This document shows, one piece after another, positions 53,073 to 62,747 of a DNA stretch of 64,000 nt; position 1 is the stretch's first letter; each line of letters starts with the position of its first letter. Where the stretch lies: NCBI RefSeq assembly GCF_000721075.1, contig NZ_JOEQ01000007.1, forward strand, positions 62,001 through 126,000, in the 5' to 3' direction. The DNA is from Streptosporangium amethystogenes. Lineage in GTDB: Bacteria; Actinomycetota; Actinomycetes; Streptosporangiales; Streptosporangiaceae. The notes beneath the pieces were generated by a model that ran no database searches, was not told where the DNA came from, and was given only the letters and a program-made list of their open reading frames with translations. The translations under genes and the position numbers were made by a program.

Positions 53073-55631
53073 GTGAGGTTCCGCCCGTACGCCTGGATGC
53101 CCCGTCCGATCAAGTGGTTGGCACGCGTACTTTCCGTTCTCGTGGTGCTCGGTCTGCTGTTCGCCGGGGCCGGCGTGTGGAGCGTACGGGCGTCCTTCCC
53201 CCAGCTCGAAGGCGAACTCAAGGTGCGCGGCCTCACCGGGAAAGTCACTGTATATCGCGACAAAACGGGTATCCCGCATATCTACGCCGACTCACCAGAC
53301 GACCTGTTCCTCGCCCAGGGCTACGTGCACGCGCAGGACCGCTTCTTCGAGATGGACTTCCGCCGCCACGTGACCGCCGGCCGGCTGTCGGAGATGTTCG
53401 GCTCGGCGACGCTGACCGAGGACAAGGTCATCCGGACCATGGGCTGGCGAAAGGTGGCGGAGAAGGAGCTTCCCCTGCTCGGCGAGCAGACCCGGCGCTA
53501 CCTGGACGCCTACGCCGGCGGGGTGAACGCCTGGATGGAGCAGAACAACGGCTTCGCCGCCCGGAGCCTGGAGTACGTGCTGCTGCGGGCGACCAGCCCC
53601 GACTACAGCCCCGAGCCGTGGACCCCGGTCGACTCGCTGGCCTGGCTCAAGGCCATGGCCTGGGACCTGCGCTCCAACATGACCGACGAGATCGGCCGGG
53701 CCCTCGCGGCGAGCAAGCTGCCCCGCGGGCGGGTGGAGCAGCTCTGGCCCTCCTATCCGTATGACACCCACCAGCCGATCGTCACCCGGGGCTCGGTCGG
53801 CGAACGCGGGTTCGACCAGGACGAGGAGCCGAAGAAGAGCGTCACGGAGCCGCCGGGGACACCGGCCACCGGGGCGCTGATCCGGGCGGCGGCGGCCATC
53901 CGCGCGGTGCCGAGCCTGATGGGCGACCCGGCGGGCGGCAGCGGCATCGGCTCGAACTCGTGGGTGGTCGGCGGCAAGCACACCAAGTCGGGCAAACCCC
54001 TGCTCTCCAACGACCCCCACCTGTCCGCGAGCATGCCCTCGGTCTGGTACCAGACCGGACTGCACTGCCGCGCCAAGGGTCCCGAGTGCCCGTTCGACCT
54101 CACCGGGTTCAGTTTCTCCGGCGTGCCCGGCGTGATCATCGGTCACAACGACAGGATCTCCTGGGGCTTCACCAACCTCGGCCCGGACGTCGCCGACCTC
54201 TACCTGGAACGGATCAAGGATGATTCGTACCTGTTCATGGGCGACTGGAAGCCGCTGACCACCAGGACTGAGACGATCAAGGTGGCCGGAGGCGCCGACG
54301 TACAGCTCAAGGTGCGCGACAGCATGCACGGGCCGATCATCTCCGACGTCCTGCAGAGCACAAAGGACACGCTGCCCGGTATGGACGCGGTCTTCGAGGA
54401 GAAGGGCGACGCGGTCGCGCTCAAGTGGACGGCCCTGGAACCGGGCAGGACCGCTGACGCGATCTTCGCGCTGAACACCGCGCAGGACTGGCAGCAGTTC
54501 CGGGCGGCGGCGAGCAAGTTCGAGGTGCCCGCACAGAACCTGGTCTACGCCGACACCGCGGGCAACATCGGGTACCAGGCCCCCGGGCGGATCCCGGTGC
54601 GGAGCCGCGGCGACGGCACCTGGCCGGTGCCGGGCTGGACCGGCGAGTACGCCTGGCAGTCGACGATCCCCTTCAGCGAGCTGCCCAGCGTCTACAACCC
54701 GCCGGAGGGCTACATCGTGACCGCCAACAACGCGGTCATCGACCCCACCCGCTATCCGTACAACCTCACCAAGGACTGGGCGTACGGATACCGCTCCCAG
54801 CGCATCCTGGACCGCCTCAGCGACGCGGTGAAGGACGGCAAGGTGGACGTGGCGGCGATGAGCGCGCTGCAACAGGACACCGACAACGGCTTCGCCGACT
54901 TCCTGGTGCCCAAGCTGATGGACGTCAAGATAGCCGGACCCGCCGAGGACGCTCGCGAGCTGCTCCAGAAGTGGGACCGCTCGCAGGGCGAGGACTCGGC
55001 CCCCGCGATGTACTTCAACGCCGTCTGGCGGCACCTGCTCATCGAGACCTTCAACGACGACCTGCCCGAGGGGGCCTGGCCCGGCGGCGGCGACCGCTGG
55101 TTCGAGGTCGTCCGGGTCATGCTCGACAAGCCGAACGACGCGTTCTGGGACGACGGCGGCACCCCGCGTACCGAGTCCCGGGACGACATGCTGCGACGGG
55201 CGATGGCCCAGGCCTACGACGAGCTGAACGCCCAGCTCGGCCCGGACGTCAAGGACTGGCGCTGGGGAGACCTGCACTCGCTGAAGCTCGTCCACCAGAC
55301 CTTTGGAACCTCGGGGATCGGCCCGATCGAGTGGCTGTTCAACCGGGGCCCGTTCCCGGTGGCCGGCAGCGACGACGCGGTCAACGCCGCCGGCTGGGAC
55401 GTCCAGTCCGACTACACGGTGGGCTGGCTGCCGTCCATGCGAATGGTGGTCGACCTGGGGAACCTGGACGAATCCCAGTGGATCAACCTGACCGGCGCCT
55501 CCGGTCACGCGTTCCACGACAACTACTGGGACCAGGCGCCGCTCTGGGCGAGCGGGAGGACCGTCCCCATGCTGGCCCGCGAGGAGTCCGTCAGCAAGGC
55601 GGCCACCAACGTCCTGACGCTCAGCCCCTGA
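53073..55631 (+). CDS. Penicillin acylase family Ntn-hydrolase (852 aa)
   Basis: An N-terminal membrane anchor or signal ([18 protein letters not shown]) precedes the alpha-chain region with [34 protein letters not shown]. The spacer ends at [11 protein letters not shown]: Ser294 would become the new N-terminal nucleophile after autocleavage. The beta chain follows ([16 protein letters not shown]). It hydrolyses an amide outside the membrane: a beta-lactam, N-acyl-homoserine lactone or lipopeptide. TAGGAGG before GTG 53073 decides the start. Confidence 0.92.
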   Translation: MRFRPYAWMPRPIKWLARVLSVLVVLGLLFAGAGVWSVRASFPQLEGELKVRGLTGKVTVYRDKTGIPHIYADSPDDLFLAQGYVHAQDRFFEMDFRRHVTAGRLSEMFGSATLTEDKVIRTMGWRKVAEKELPLLGEQTRRYLDAYAGGVNAWMEQNNGFAARSLEYVLLRATSPDYSPEPWTPVDSLAWLKAMAWDLRSNMTDEIGRALAASKLPRGRVEQLWPSYPYDTHQPIVTRGSVGERGFDQDEEPKKSVTEPPGTPATGALIRAAAAIRAVPSLMGDPAGGSGIGSNSWVVGGKHTKSGKPLLSNDPHLSASMPSVWYQTGLHCRAKGPECPFDLTGFSFSGVPGVIIGHNDRISWGFTNLGPDVADLYLERIKDDSYLFMGDWKPLTTRTETIKVAGGADVQLKVRDSMHGPIISDVLQSTKDTLPGMDAVFEEKGDAVALKWTALEPGRTADAIFALNTAQDWQQFRAAASKFEVPAQNLVYADTAGNIGYQAPGRIPVRSRGDGTWPVPGWTGEYAWQSTIPFSELPSVYNPPEGYIVTANNAVIDPTRYPYNLTKDWAYGYRSQRILDRLSDAVKDGKVDVAAMSALQQDTDNGFADFLVPKLMDVKIAGPAEDARELLQKWDRSQGEDSAPAMYFNAVWRHLLIETFNDDLPEGAWPGGGDRWFEVVRVMLDKPNDAFWDDGGTPRTESRDDMLRRAMAQAYDELNAQLGPDVKDWRWGDLHSLKLVHQTFGTSGIGPIEWLFNRGPFPVAGSDDAVNAAGWDVQSDYTVGWLPSMRMVVDLGNLDESQWINLTGASGHAFHDNYWDQAPLWASGRTVPMLAREESVSKAATNVLTLSP

Positions 55632-55632
55632 C

Positions 55633-55670
55633 GTCCCGGGGCGGGCGCCGGGAGGCGCCCGCCCCGGGAC
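55633..55670 (+). terminator. Strong hairpin after penicillin acylase
   Basis: Perfect 17-bp GC arms (55633-55649 and 55654-55670) close a 4-nt loop just after the acylase stop and before the convergent gene; it may act on both strands. Confidence 0.85.
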
Positions 55671-55686
55671 TCCGGGTCACAGGTCG

Positions 55687-56871
55687 TCAGGCCGTCAGCA
55701 CGCGCGACTCGCCGACGGCGAGGTCCCACAGGTCGGCGCGGTCCCGCCCCGCCTCCGCCCAGGCCGCCCTGGCCTCCTCGATCGGCGCGAGGAGCGACTC
55801 TCCGGACAGTACGAACGTGCCCCAGTGCATGGTCGCCATCCGGCGCGCCCCGACGTCCTGGCAGGCCCGTACGGCCTGCGCGGGGTCGACGTGCGCGGCC
55901 TTCATGAACCAGCGGGGCTCGAACGCGCCCACCGGCATCAGGGCCAGGTCGATGCCGCCCGGATAGCGCGCCCCGATCTGGGCGAAGCGCTCGCCGTAAC
56001 CGGTGTCCCCGGCGAAGTAGATCGTCTGGTCGTCGGAGGCGATCACCCAGCCGCCCCAGAGGGTCCTGCAGGTGTCCCAGACCGTGCGGCGGCTCCAGTG
56101 GTGGGCGGGTACGAAGTCGAAGCGGACACCGCCCACCCAGGTGCTCTCCCACCAGTCGAGCTCGATGACGTGGCGGAACCCGCGTCTGGTGAACCAGGAC
56201 CTGAGCCCTGCCGGGACGAGGACCGGCGTGCTCCGCGGCAGCCGCCGCACGGTCGGCGCGTCCAGGTGGTCGTAGTGGTTGTGGCTGATCACCACGGCGT
56301 CGATCCGGGGCAGGTCCGCCCACGCGACGCCGGGCGGGGTCAGGCGGGGCCGGGTGCCGGGGATCTTCCTGGCCCAGACCGGGTCGGTGAGGATGGTCAG
56401 CCCGCCGATCTGCACCACGTACGTCGCGTGGCCCACCCAGGTGAGGACCGCGTCGGTCCCCGCCGGGCGGGGAAGACCGTCCCGGTGGACCGGGATGCGG
56501 TCCGCGTCCCCGACCCCCGGGCGGAGCCTGCCGTGCCACACGATCGCCAGCAGCTCCTGGAAGGTCGGGACCGGCGAGGTCAGCCGGTCCCTGAAGCCTC
56601 CCGGCCACGACCGCCGGGGCACGGGTGCCAGGTGGCCCGGCAAAGGCGCCGGTCGTACGGACGACTCCGGCCGGGTGGGGGCTTCCGGGAGCGTGGCGGA
56701 GTCGGCCGCCGCCTCGACCACGGCCGTCCGTTTGGAAGCCCGGCCCAGCTGTCTCAGCGCGCGCGCCGGACGCGTGGCGAACCGGGCCGACCACCCGGAA
56801 CGGCGGGTCGGCGCTTCGACAGGGCCCATGGATTCCGCGGCGGCGGCTTCGGGGTGGGACGTCTGCGACAT
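55687..56871 (-). CDS. NAPE-PLD-like metallo-beta-lactamase-fold hydrolase (394 aa)
   Basis: A ~100-residue basic/Pro-rich leader is followed by a UlaG/NAPE-PLD-type domain: WVGHATYVVQIGGLTILTDPVWA, VISHNHYDHLDAPT (HxHxDH intact), HHWSRRTVWDTCRTLWGGW and AGDTGYG (bridging Asp). It probably cleaves a lipid phosphodiester. No signal peptide. Unlike the protein at 9093, its metal site is complete. Start ATG 56871. Confidence 0.87.
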   Translation of the reverse strand: MSQTSHPEAAAAESMGPVEAPTRRSGWSARFATRPARALRQLGRASKRTAVVEAAADSATLPEAPTRPESSVRPAPLPGHLAPVPRRSWPGGFRDRLTSPVPTFQELLAIVWHGRLRPGVGDADRIPVHRDGLPRPAGTDAVLTWVGHATYVVQIGGLTILTDPVWARKIPGTRPRLTPPGVAWADLPRIDAVVISHNHYDHLDAPTVRRLPRSTPVLVPAGLRSWFTRRGFRHVIELDWWESTWVGGVRFDFVPAHHWSRRTVWDTCRTLWGGWVIASDDQTIYFAGDTGYGERFAQIGARYPGGIDLALMPVGAFEPRWFMKAAHVDPAQAVRACQDVGARRMATMHWGTFVLSGESLLAPIEEARAAWAEAGRDRADLWDLAVGESRVLTA

Positions 56872-56939
56872 GGGCGGTCCCCTTCTGTCATCGTCGGCTC
56901 ACCCCCTGTTGATCCCCCCACAGAGAGATCCATTCCCTT

Positions 56940-57383
56940 TTAAGAGGATTTAGTACGAAACCACCATGGGGACCTGCGGGCGTAGTTGCCGTCCTCCAGG
57001 TTCGCCAGCCGCTCGAAGAGGTTCCACGAGGCGTGGTCGCCGCAGACCAGCATGGAGACCGCCACCGCCACGACGTAGAGCGGGAGCATCGGCAGGCCCA
57101 CGCAGAGCATGTACTGGGAGGCGTGCCGGTCCTCGTGCCTGAGCAGGGCCCCGGTGAGGAAGCCCTCCTCGTGCTTGGTCAGCACCACGTTGCCCACGGT
57201 GAACGCCGAGGCGATCGGGAACCGGAAGCGATAGCCGTACGCCAGGACCAGCCCGTCGGGCCCGGCGGCCACCCTGGCCCGCCCGAGGCGCGCCAGCAGC
57301 AGCCCCAGGGGCGTGGCCAGGTTGATGTAGTTGACAGTCCGCCGTACCCGATGCAAGCGCCGCATACCGGGATTGTGCGTCAT
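56940..57383 (-). CDS. Small membrane protein with HEDRH motif (147 aa)
   Basis: It contains VLAYGYRFRFPIASAFTVGNVVLT, then LLRHEDRHASQYM and a hydrophobic helix LPMLPLYVVAVAVSMLV, and ends NLFERLANLEDGNYARRSPW. HEDRH fits the HExxH pattern of zinc metallopeptidases, though the rest is short. Conserved in actinobacteria without a known role. ATG 57383 or ATG 57365 may be the start. Downstream of the DUF6113-type gene on the same strand. Confidence 0.65.
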   Translation of the reverse strand: MTHNPGMRRLHRVRRTVNYINLATPLGLLLARLGRARVAAGPDGLVLAYGYRFRFPIASAFTVGNVVLTKHEEGFLTGALLRHEDRHASQYMLCVGLPMLPLYVVAVAVSMLVCGDHASWNLFERLANLEDGNYARRSPWWFRTKSS

Positions 57384-57447
57384 CCGGACGGCTCGCGGTA
57401 GCGACCCCCACCGCGCGAGGTCCGGGCGGAACCCGACCGGACGAGCT

Positions 57448-57939
57448 TCAGGTGCCGGGCGGGGGTGGCGGGGCGGGTGGTGCCTGCGGGGCGGGTGAGG
57501 GCTGCGGGCGGGGACCGTACCCGTGCTGGGTGAGCAGCCACGAGCCGCCCGCCGGGGCCGGTGGCGAGAGCAGGACCCCCACCGCGACCACCGCGAGGCC
57601 CCCGTAGAGGTAGACGTAGCCGGACAGGTCGTTGGCGATCACCAGGTCGCCCTCCGGCCGTCCGGTGATCCAGATCATGGTGATCAGCGCCCAGCCCATC
57701 GCGAACGACAGGGCCGCCGCCTTGCCGCGGGTCATCCGGCCCGCTCCGTAGGTGATCGCGAACAGCAGGGCGACGCAGACGAGGGCGGAGACCGGGACGG
57801 GCCTGATGTACCAGGAGTGCTCGAACCCGCCGAGGACGCCCATCAGCAGTCCGAGCATGACGAGCACCGCGTTGACCGCCACGGTGACAACCGTCTCCGA
57901 GGGTTCGCGTGTCGCTGGGACCTGCTCCATCACAAACAT
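57448..57939 (-). CDS. DUF6113-like four-helix membrane protein (163 aa)
   Basis: Four hydrophobic helices (VAVNAVLVMLGLLMGVLGG, ALVCVALLFAITYGAG, AALSFAMGWALITMIWI, YGGLAVVAVGVLL) and a Pro-rich tail. The gene starts 5 bp after the mshB stop, and a similar membrane protein accompanies mshB in mycobacteria (Rv1171). Role unknown; tight linkage hints at a shared job with MshB or simply conserved order. Confidence 0.75.
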   Translation of the reverse strand: MFVMEQVPATREPSETVVTVAVNAVLVMLGLLMGVLGGFEHSWYIRPVPVSALVCVALLFAITYGAGRMTRGKAAALSFAMGWALITMIWITGRPEGDLVIANDLSGYVYLYGGLAVVAVGVLLSPPAPAGGSWLLTQHGYGPRPQPSPAPQAPPAPPPPPGT

Positions 57940-57944
57940 CGAGG

Positions 57945-58850
57945 CTAGTCGATCCCGGCGAAGAGGTCGTCCTCGCGGCCGTAAGGCTCGCCGAGACCTC
58001 CCACCTCGATCGGCGCTCCGGGCCCCGCGGGACCCCGTGCGCCGGAGCGGAGGATGAAGTGCTCGATCCCGAGCAACTCCTGGCCGACGTCGTTGGACAG
58101 CGCGAACCAGGGTGGGCTCACGCTGATCTGGGTGGCGTGCGCCCGCATCGCGGCTGTCTTCCGTTCGATGTGGGCACGGGCGTCGATCTCGGTGGTGACG
58201 TCATCGTCCGCGCAGCCGAACGGCAGCTCGGCGACCGGCTCGACCAGGAAGGGGGCGCCGTTCTCGCGCATCGCCTCCTCCCCTCTGACCATCACCGACC
58301 TGGGCACGGCGGTGTGGTAGAACTTCGAAACGCGCCATGGGTCGCCCTCGCCGAACGCCGGGTCCGCCGCCAGCTCGAAGGCCCGCCAGGTGATCCGGTG
58401 GGCCTGGATGTGGTCGGGGTGACCGTAGAAGCCGTTCTCGTCGTAGGTGACGAGCACCTGGGGCCGCACCTCGCGGAGGATCCTGACGAGCTCACCCGCC
58501 GCCTCGTCCAGATCGGCCTGCCAGAAGGCGTTCGCGGCGTGGTTGGAGACGACGCCCATCATGCCGGAGTCGCGCCAGCGGCCCCGGCCGCCCAGGAACC
58601 GGTGGTCGGTGACGCCGAGCGCGGCGCAGGCCGCGGCGAGCTCGGAGACGCGGTGCTCTCCCAGGGTGTCGTCGCGATCGGCGGTCAGGTGGGCCAGCTC
58701 GGGCGGGATGACCTCGCCCTCCTCCCCCAGGGTGCAGGTCACCAGCGTGACGTGCGCGCCCTGGGCCGCGTACCTGGCCATGGTCGCCCCGCTGCCGATC
58801 GTCTCGTCGTCCGGATGGGCATGCACGAGCATCAGGCGCCGGTCAGTCAT
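57945..58850 (-). CDS. mshB: Mycothiol synthesis deacetylase MshB (301 aa)
   Basis: LmbE-type zinc deacetylase: [12 protein letters not shown] (zinc His, Asp and catalytic Asp), a later [10 protein letters not shown] (zinc His), and [13 protein letters not shown], typical of MshB. It deacetylates GlcNAc-inositol, the second step of mycothiol synthesis. Presence of mycothiol chemistry supports an actinobacterial host. Start ATG 58850; divergent from the S9 peptidase. Confidence 0.94.
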   Translation of the reverse strand: MTDRRLMLVHAHPDDETIGSGATMARYAAQGAHVTLVTCTLGEEGEVIPPELAHLTADRDDTLGEHRVSELAAACAALGVTDHRFLGGRGRWRDSGMMGVVSNHAANAFWQADLDEAAGELVRILREVRPQVLVTYDENGFYGHPDHIQAHRITWRAFELAADPAFGEGDPWRVSKFYHTAVPRSVMVRGEEAMRENGAPFLVEPVAELPFGCADDDVTTEIDARAHIERKTAAMRAHATQISVSPPWFALSNDVGQELLGIEHFILRSGARGPAGPGAPIEVGGLGEPYGREDDLFAGID

Positions 58851-58939
58851 AGGTTTGAGGGTATCGAGGCCAGGGATCGCCTAGAACCTCCGAATTCACC
58901 ACTTCTGGAAAACAGGACAGTCGATGCGGAACTGGCAAG

Positions 58940-61009
58940 ATGGCTCGTATGAGTGAGAGCTTTCCTCGCCTGCATGCCAGAACCCGCCGATTCACCCTCG
59001 GAGTGCCCCGCGGTTTCACGATCGCTCCGAGCGGTGATCGCATCGTCTTCCTACGGACCAGGGGCGGCTCCGACCCGGTGACCTGCCTGTGGGAGTACGA
59101 CGTCCTCAGCGGCACGGAACGGCTCGTCGTCGATCCGCGCGCCCTGGCCGCGGATGACGAGAACCTGCCCCCCGAGGAACGGGCGCGCCGAGAACGGAGC
59201 AGGGAGCAGGCCGGCGGCATCGTCGGATACAGCACCGACGCCACGGTGGCCACCGCCGCGTTCGCGCTCTCCGGCGGCCTCTACGTCGTCGACCTGAAGA
59301 CCGGGTACACAAGGAACCTGAAGACCCCCGGACCGGTGATCGACCCCCGGATGTCCCCCACCGGAGAACACGTCGGTTACGTGACCGGCGGCGCCTTCCA
59401 CATCCAGGACCTGACGGACGAGGTCGACCACGCGCTGGCCCGCCCCGAGGCCCCGGAGGTGACCTACGGCCTGGCCGAGTTCATCGCCTCCGAGGAGATG
59501 GACCGCATGCGGGGCTACTGGTGGTCCCCGTCGGGGGACGCGATCCTGGTCGAGCGGGCCGACGAGTCGCCGGTCCAGCGATGGCACATCGCCGACCCGG
59601 CCAACCCGGCCCGGCCCGCCGCCGAGCAGCGCTATCCCTCCGCGGGAACCGCCAACGCCGGGGTCGAACTCTTCGTGCTGACCCTCACCGGGGCCCGCGT
59701 CCCCGTGCCCTTCGACGACGAGTACCTGGTCAACGCCGCCTGGGACGCCCACGGCCTGTCGATCGTCACCATGACGCGCGACCAGCGGACCATGCGGCTG
59801 CTCGCCGTCGACCCGGCCACCGGCACCTCCACCCTGGTGCGCGAGGACACCGACCCCGCCTGGGTCGACGTCGTCACCGGCGTTCCCGGCCACCTGGCCG
59901 ACGGCAGCCTCGTCTGGACCGCCACCTCCGAGGGCGGCCACCGCCTGATCGTCGGCGACGGCCCCGTCACGCCGCCCACCCTCCAGGTCCGCGAGATCCT
60001 CGACATCGACGGCGAGACCGTGCTCTTCCGGGCGAGCGGGGAACCCACCGAGATCGCGGTATGGGCGTACCGGAGGGGTCAGATCACGCTCGTCAGCCCG
60101 ACCGAGGGCGGTGTCTACAGCGGCCACACCGCGGGCGGCACCCTCGTGATCACCGGTCAGACCCTCGAAAGCGAGGGCTCCGTCACCCGCGTCCTGCACA
60201 ACGGCACGCCCCGCGGCCACATCACCTCGTACGCCGAGCGGCCCGGCCTGGACCTGCGGGTCTCCCTGATCAGGGCGGGCGAGCGCGACCTGGCCACCGC
60301 GGTGCTGCTGCCCTCCGGGCACGTGCCGGGCTCCGCGAGACTGCCGGTCCTCATGGACCCGTACGGCGGACCGCACGCCCAGCGCGTCCTGGCCGCGGCC
60401 GGGGCGCACCTGACCAGCCAGTGGTTCGCCGACCAGGGCTTCGCGGTGGTCGTGGCCGACGGCCGCGGCACCCCGGGGCGGGGCCCCGAGTTCGAGCGGG
60501 CCATCCTGCACGACCTGGCCACCCCGGTCCTGGAGGACCAGATCGACGCCCTGCACGGCGCCGCCGCGCGGTTCCCCGACGACCTGGACCTGACCCGGGT
60601 CGGCATCCGCGGCTGGTCCTTCGGCGGCTACCTGGCCGCCCTGGCCGTCCTCCGGCGCCCCGACATCTTCCACGCGGCCGTCGCGGGAGCCCCGGTGACC
60701 GACTGGCGCCTGTACGACACCTGCTACACCGAGCGCTACCTCGGCCGGCCCGACGAGGGACACTACGACTCCTCGTCCCTGTTCGCCGACGCCGAGAAGC
60801 TGGACCGCCCCCTGCTGCTGATCCACGGCCTGGCCGACGACAACGTGGTCGCCGCCCACACCCTCCGTCTCTCCTCGGCCCTGCTGGCCGCCGGTCGCCC
60901 GCACAACGTGCTGCCACTGTCCGGGGTCACCCACATGACCCCGCAGGAGGTCGTGGCGGAGAACCTGCTCCTGCTCCAGGTCGACTTCTTTAAGAAGGCC
61001 CTGGTCTGA
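58940..61009 (+). CDS. S9 prolyl oligopeptidase / dipeptidyl-peptidase (689 aa)
   Basis: The N-terminal beta-propeller region (residues ~1-430) is followed by an alpha/beta hydrolase domain: MDPYGGPHAQRVL, GIRGWSFGGYLA (Ser), LIHGLADDNV (Asp) and LSGVTHMTP (His). No signal peptide is seen, so it is cytoplasmic. It cleaves small peptides, often after proline or releasing N-terminal dipeptides. ATG 58940 has GGAA 8 nt upstream; ATG 58949 is an alternative. Confidence 0.92.
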   Translation: MARMSESFPRLHARTRRFTLGVPRGFTIAPSGDRIVFLRTRGGSDPVTCLWEYDVLSGTERLVVDPRALAADDENLPPEERARRERSREQAGGIVGYSTDATVATAAFALSGGLYVVDLKTGYTRNLKTPGPVIDPRMSPTGEHVGYVTGGAFHIQDLTDEVDHALARPEAPEVTYGLAEFIASEEMDRMRGYWWSPSGDAILVERADESPVQRWHIADPANPARPAAEQRYPSAGTANAGVELFVLTLTGARVPVPFDDEYLVNAAWDAHGLSIVTMTRDQRTMRLLAVDPATGTSTLVREDTDPAWVDVVTGVPGHLADGSLVWTATSEGGHRLIVGDGPVTPPTLQVREILDIDGETVLFRASGEPTEIAVWAYRRGQITLVSPTEGGVYSGHTAGGTLVITGQTLESEGSVTRVLHNGTPRGHITSYAERPGLDLRVSLIRAGERDLATAVLLPSGHVPGSARLPVLMDPYGGPHAQRVLAAAGAHLTSQWFADQGFAVVVADGRGTPGRGPEFERAILHDLATPVLEDQIDALHGAAARFPDDLDLTRVGIRGWSFGGYLAALAVLRRPDIFHAAVAGAPVTDWRLYDTCYTERYLGRPDEGHYDSSSLFADAEKLDRPLLLIHGLADDNVVAAHTLRLSSALLAAGRPHNVLPLSGVTHMTPQEVVAENLLLLQVDFFKKALV

Positions 61010-61025
61010 CCCGTCGGAGGATATG

Positions 61026-61068
61026 ACGCCGTGCCGGTGCGGCACAGAACCGCTCACCGGCACGGCGT
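61026..61068 (+). terminator. Terminator after S9 peptidase
   Basis: ACGCCGTGCCGGTG (61026-61039) is perfectly complementary to 61055-61068, 17 bp after the stop and followed by TTCCC. Confidence 0.8.
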
Positions 61069-61532
61069 TTCCCACCGAACGCGTGACTGAGTTCCGCCGG
61101 TCATCACGTTCCGGAACAAGTACGACTCGACCCCTCAACAGCCCCACCGAGGATATATAGGCGAGTCCCCAGGGCAACGTAGGCAATCCAGCCCGCCGCG
61201 CCCCCCGATCGGCCCATCGGGCCCGCCGGGAAACAGCCAAGAATGTGCCGGTATTCTCCCGGGCCGATCCATGGATTGGCGATGAAAATCCGGCACGCCG
61301 CCAAACACTCGTCATCATGGGATTTGGGACGGGTATGGCTTTTCCCCGCTCGGCACTTTTCCCATTCGCCGGTGGCCGTCCGCCCCTCATCTCGGATTCG
61401 TCGCCATTCCGGGGTTCGCCGATGCCTCGATTTACCCTGGAGAAGTTTCAGCGCTCGTCGTGGCGGCCTTCCCCGGTCGGCCACGCCGAAAATTGATCGA
61501 GCTGGGCGGATCCAGAAAGAAGGCGTTCCCAG
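61069..61532. other. Gene-free, AT-richer upstream region of the oxidase gene
   Basis: No gene is supported. Composition is less GC-rich than genes around it (GATATATAGG at ~61152, GAAAATCCGG at ~61283). The size suggests a complex promoter or long leader for the oxidase, or relic DNA. No operator or riboswitch was recognised. Confidence 0.45.
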
Positions 61533-62636
61533 GTGCGCGCGAATTCAGAGAAGGTACTTGTCGTCGGAGCCGGTGTGAGCGGGTTGACGACCGCGCTGTG
61601 TCTGGCCAGGGAGGGATTCCGGGTCACCGTCGTCGCGGACAGGTTCGCACCCGACATCGTCTCGGTCGTCGCGGGCGCGCTGTGGGAGTGGCCGCCCGCG
61701 GTCTGCGGTTACCACCACGACCAGGTCTCGCTCGCCCGCTCCAAGAACTGGTGCGTCACCTCGTACCGGATATTCGAGGAGCTGGCCCGGTCCGGAGTCC
61801 CCGGGGTGGCCATGCGAAGGTCCAACTTCTATTTCAAGCACCCCGTCGAGGAGAGTCCCCACGATCTCCACAAGATGCGGGAGCTCTCGGGGAAGGTGCG
61901 CGGCTTCGTCCACGACCGGTCGCTCTCCGAGCGGAACGGCGTCGACCCAGGCTACGGCGTGGTCGACGCCTACTCCCATCTGGCGCCCATGATCGATACA
62001 GACCGGTACATGCTGTGGCTGATGCGGCAGGTCAAAATGCACGGGGTACAGGTCAGACGGCATCGGATCGAGGGGGCGCTGACCGACAGGAGGGCCGAGC
62101 TCCTCGACCGGTTCGACGCCGAGGTGATCGTCTGCTGCGCGGGGCTCGGCACCGCCGAGCTCCGCGGTGTCAGCATGTACCCACTCCGCGGTGCGCTGGT
62201 GCGGGTCCGCAACGACGGGATCGACGAGGCCCACTGCGTCTCCCACGACGAGACGAACGACGGCGAGCAGGACATCGTCTTCATCGTGCCGCGCAGCCCG
62301 CAGATCCTTGTTCTCGGCGGCCTGGCGGAAAAGGACGAGTGGGACACCGGAATCAACCTGGAGAACCACGCCCCGGTGCGGGACATGTACGAGCGCTGCC
62401 TGGCCTTCATCCCCGCGCTGCGAAGTTTCCAGCTGGATCCCGATGAGCCGGTACGGGCTGGATTGCGGCCGTTCCGGAAGGAGAACGTCTGCCTTGAGTG
62501 GGACGAGGAAGGACGGGTCATCTACAACTTCGCACACGGCGGGGCCGGATTCAGCTTTTCCTGGGGCTGCGCCCAGGAAGCCGTCGGCCTGGTGCGCGCG
62601 GCCGTGCAGGACCGCACGTACTCCTACTCCTGCTGA
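61533..62636 (+). CDS. FAD-dependent D-amino-acid oxidase family protein (367 aa)
   Basis: The N-terminal Rossmann motif VLVVGAGVSGLTTALCLAREG binds FAD. A central substrate domain has YPLRGALVRVRNDG, and the C-terminus has YNFAHGGAGFSFSWGCA, the second FAD contact typical of DAO. The family oxidises D-amino acids to keto acids with hydrogen peroxide. GTG 61533 has AAGAAGG 9 nt upstream. An L,D-transpeptidase gene follows 111 bp later on the same strand; such enzymes release D-alanine, a possible substrate. Confidence 0.87.
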   Translation: MRANSEKVLVVGAGVSGLTTALCLAREGFRVTVVADRFAPDIVSVVAGALWEWPPAVCGYHHDQVSLARSKNWCVTSYRIFEELARSGVPGVAMRRSNFYFKHPVEESPHDLHKMRELSGKVRGFVHDRSLSERNGVDPGYGVVDAYSHLAPMIDTDRYMLWLMRQVKMHGVQVRRHRIEGALTDRRAELLDRFDAEVIVCCAGLGTAELRGVSMYPLRGALVRVRNDGIDEAHCVSHDETNDGEQDIVFIVPRSPQILVLGGLAEKDEWDTGINLENHAPVRDMYERCLAFIPALRSFQLDPDEPVRAGLRPFRKENVCLEWDEEGRVIYNFAHGGAGFSFSWGCAQEAVGLVRAAVQDRTYSYSC

Positions 62637-62747
62637 GCGTTCTCCTTTCTTCCCGGAGTCGACGCGAGACGGCCTGAACACGGCGAGCCCGCACCGCCGC
62701 ATATCAGCCTGCCCGGTCGCGACGCCAGACCAAAGAGGCTCACTGAA

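Noticed and set aside
53292..55517. 741-codon minus-strand frame opposite the penicillin acylase
   Set aside because: Antisense shadow of a well-supported gene; no motifs, and the codon bias belongs to the plus-strand frame.
59051..61390. 779-codon minus-strand frame opposite the S9 peptidase
   Set aside because: Shadow frame running through a terminator and intergenic DNA; Gly/Val/Arg-rich without domains.
61243..61578. Short plus-strand frames before the oxidase gene
   Set aside because: Low GC3 bias, no ribosome sites, no similarity; treated as intergenic.
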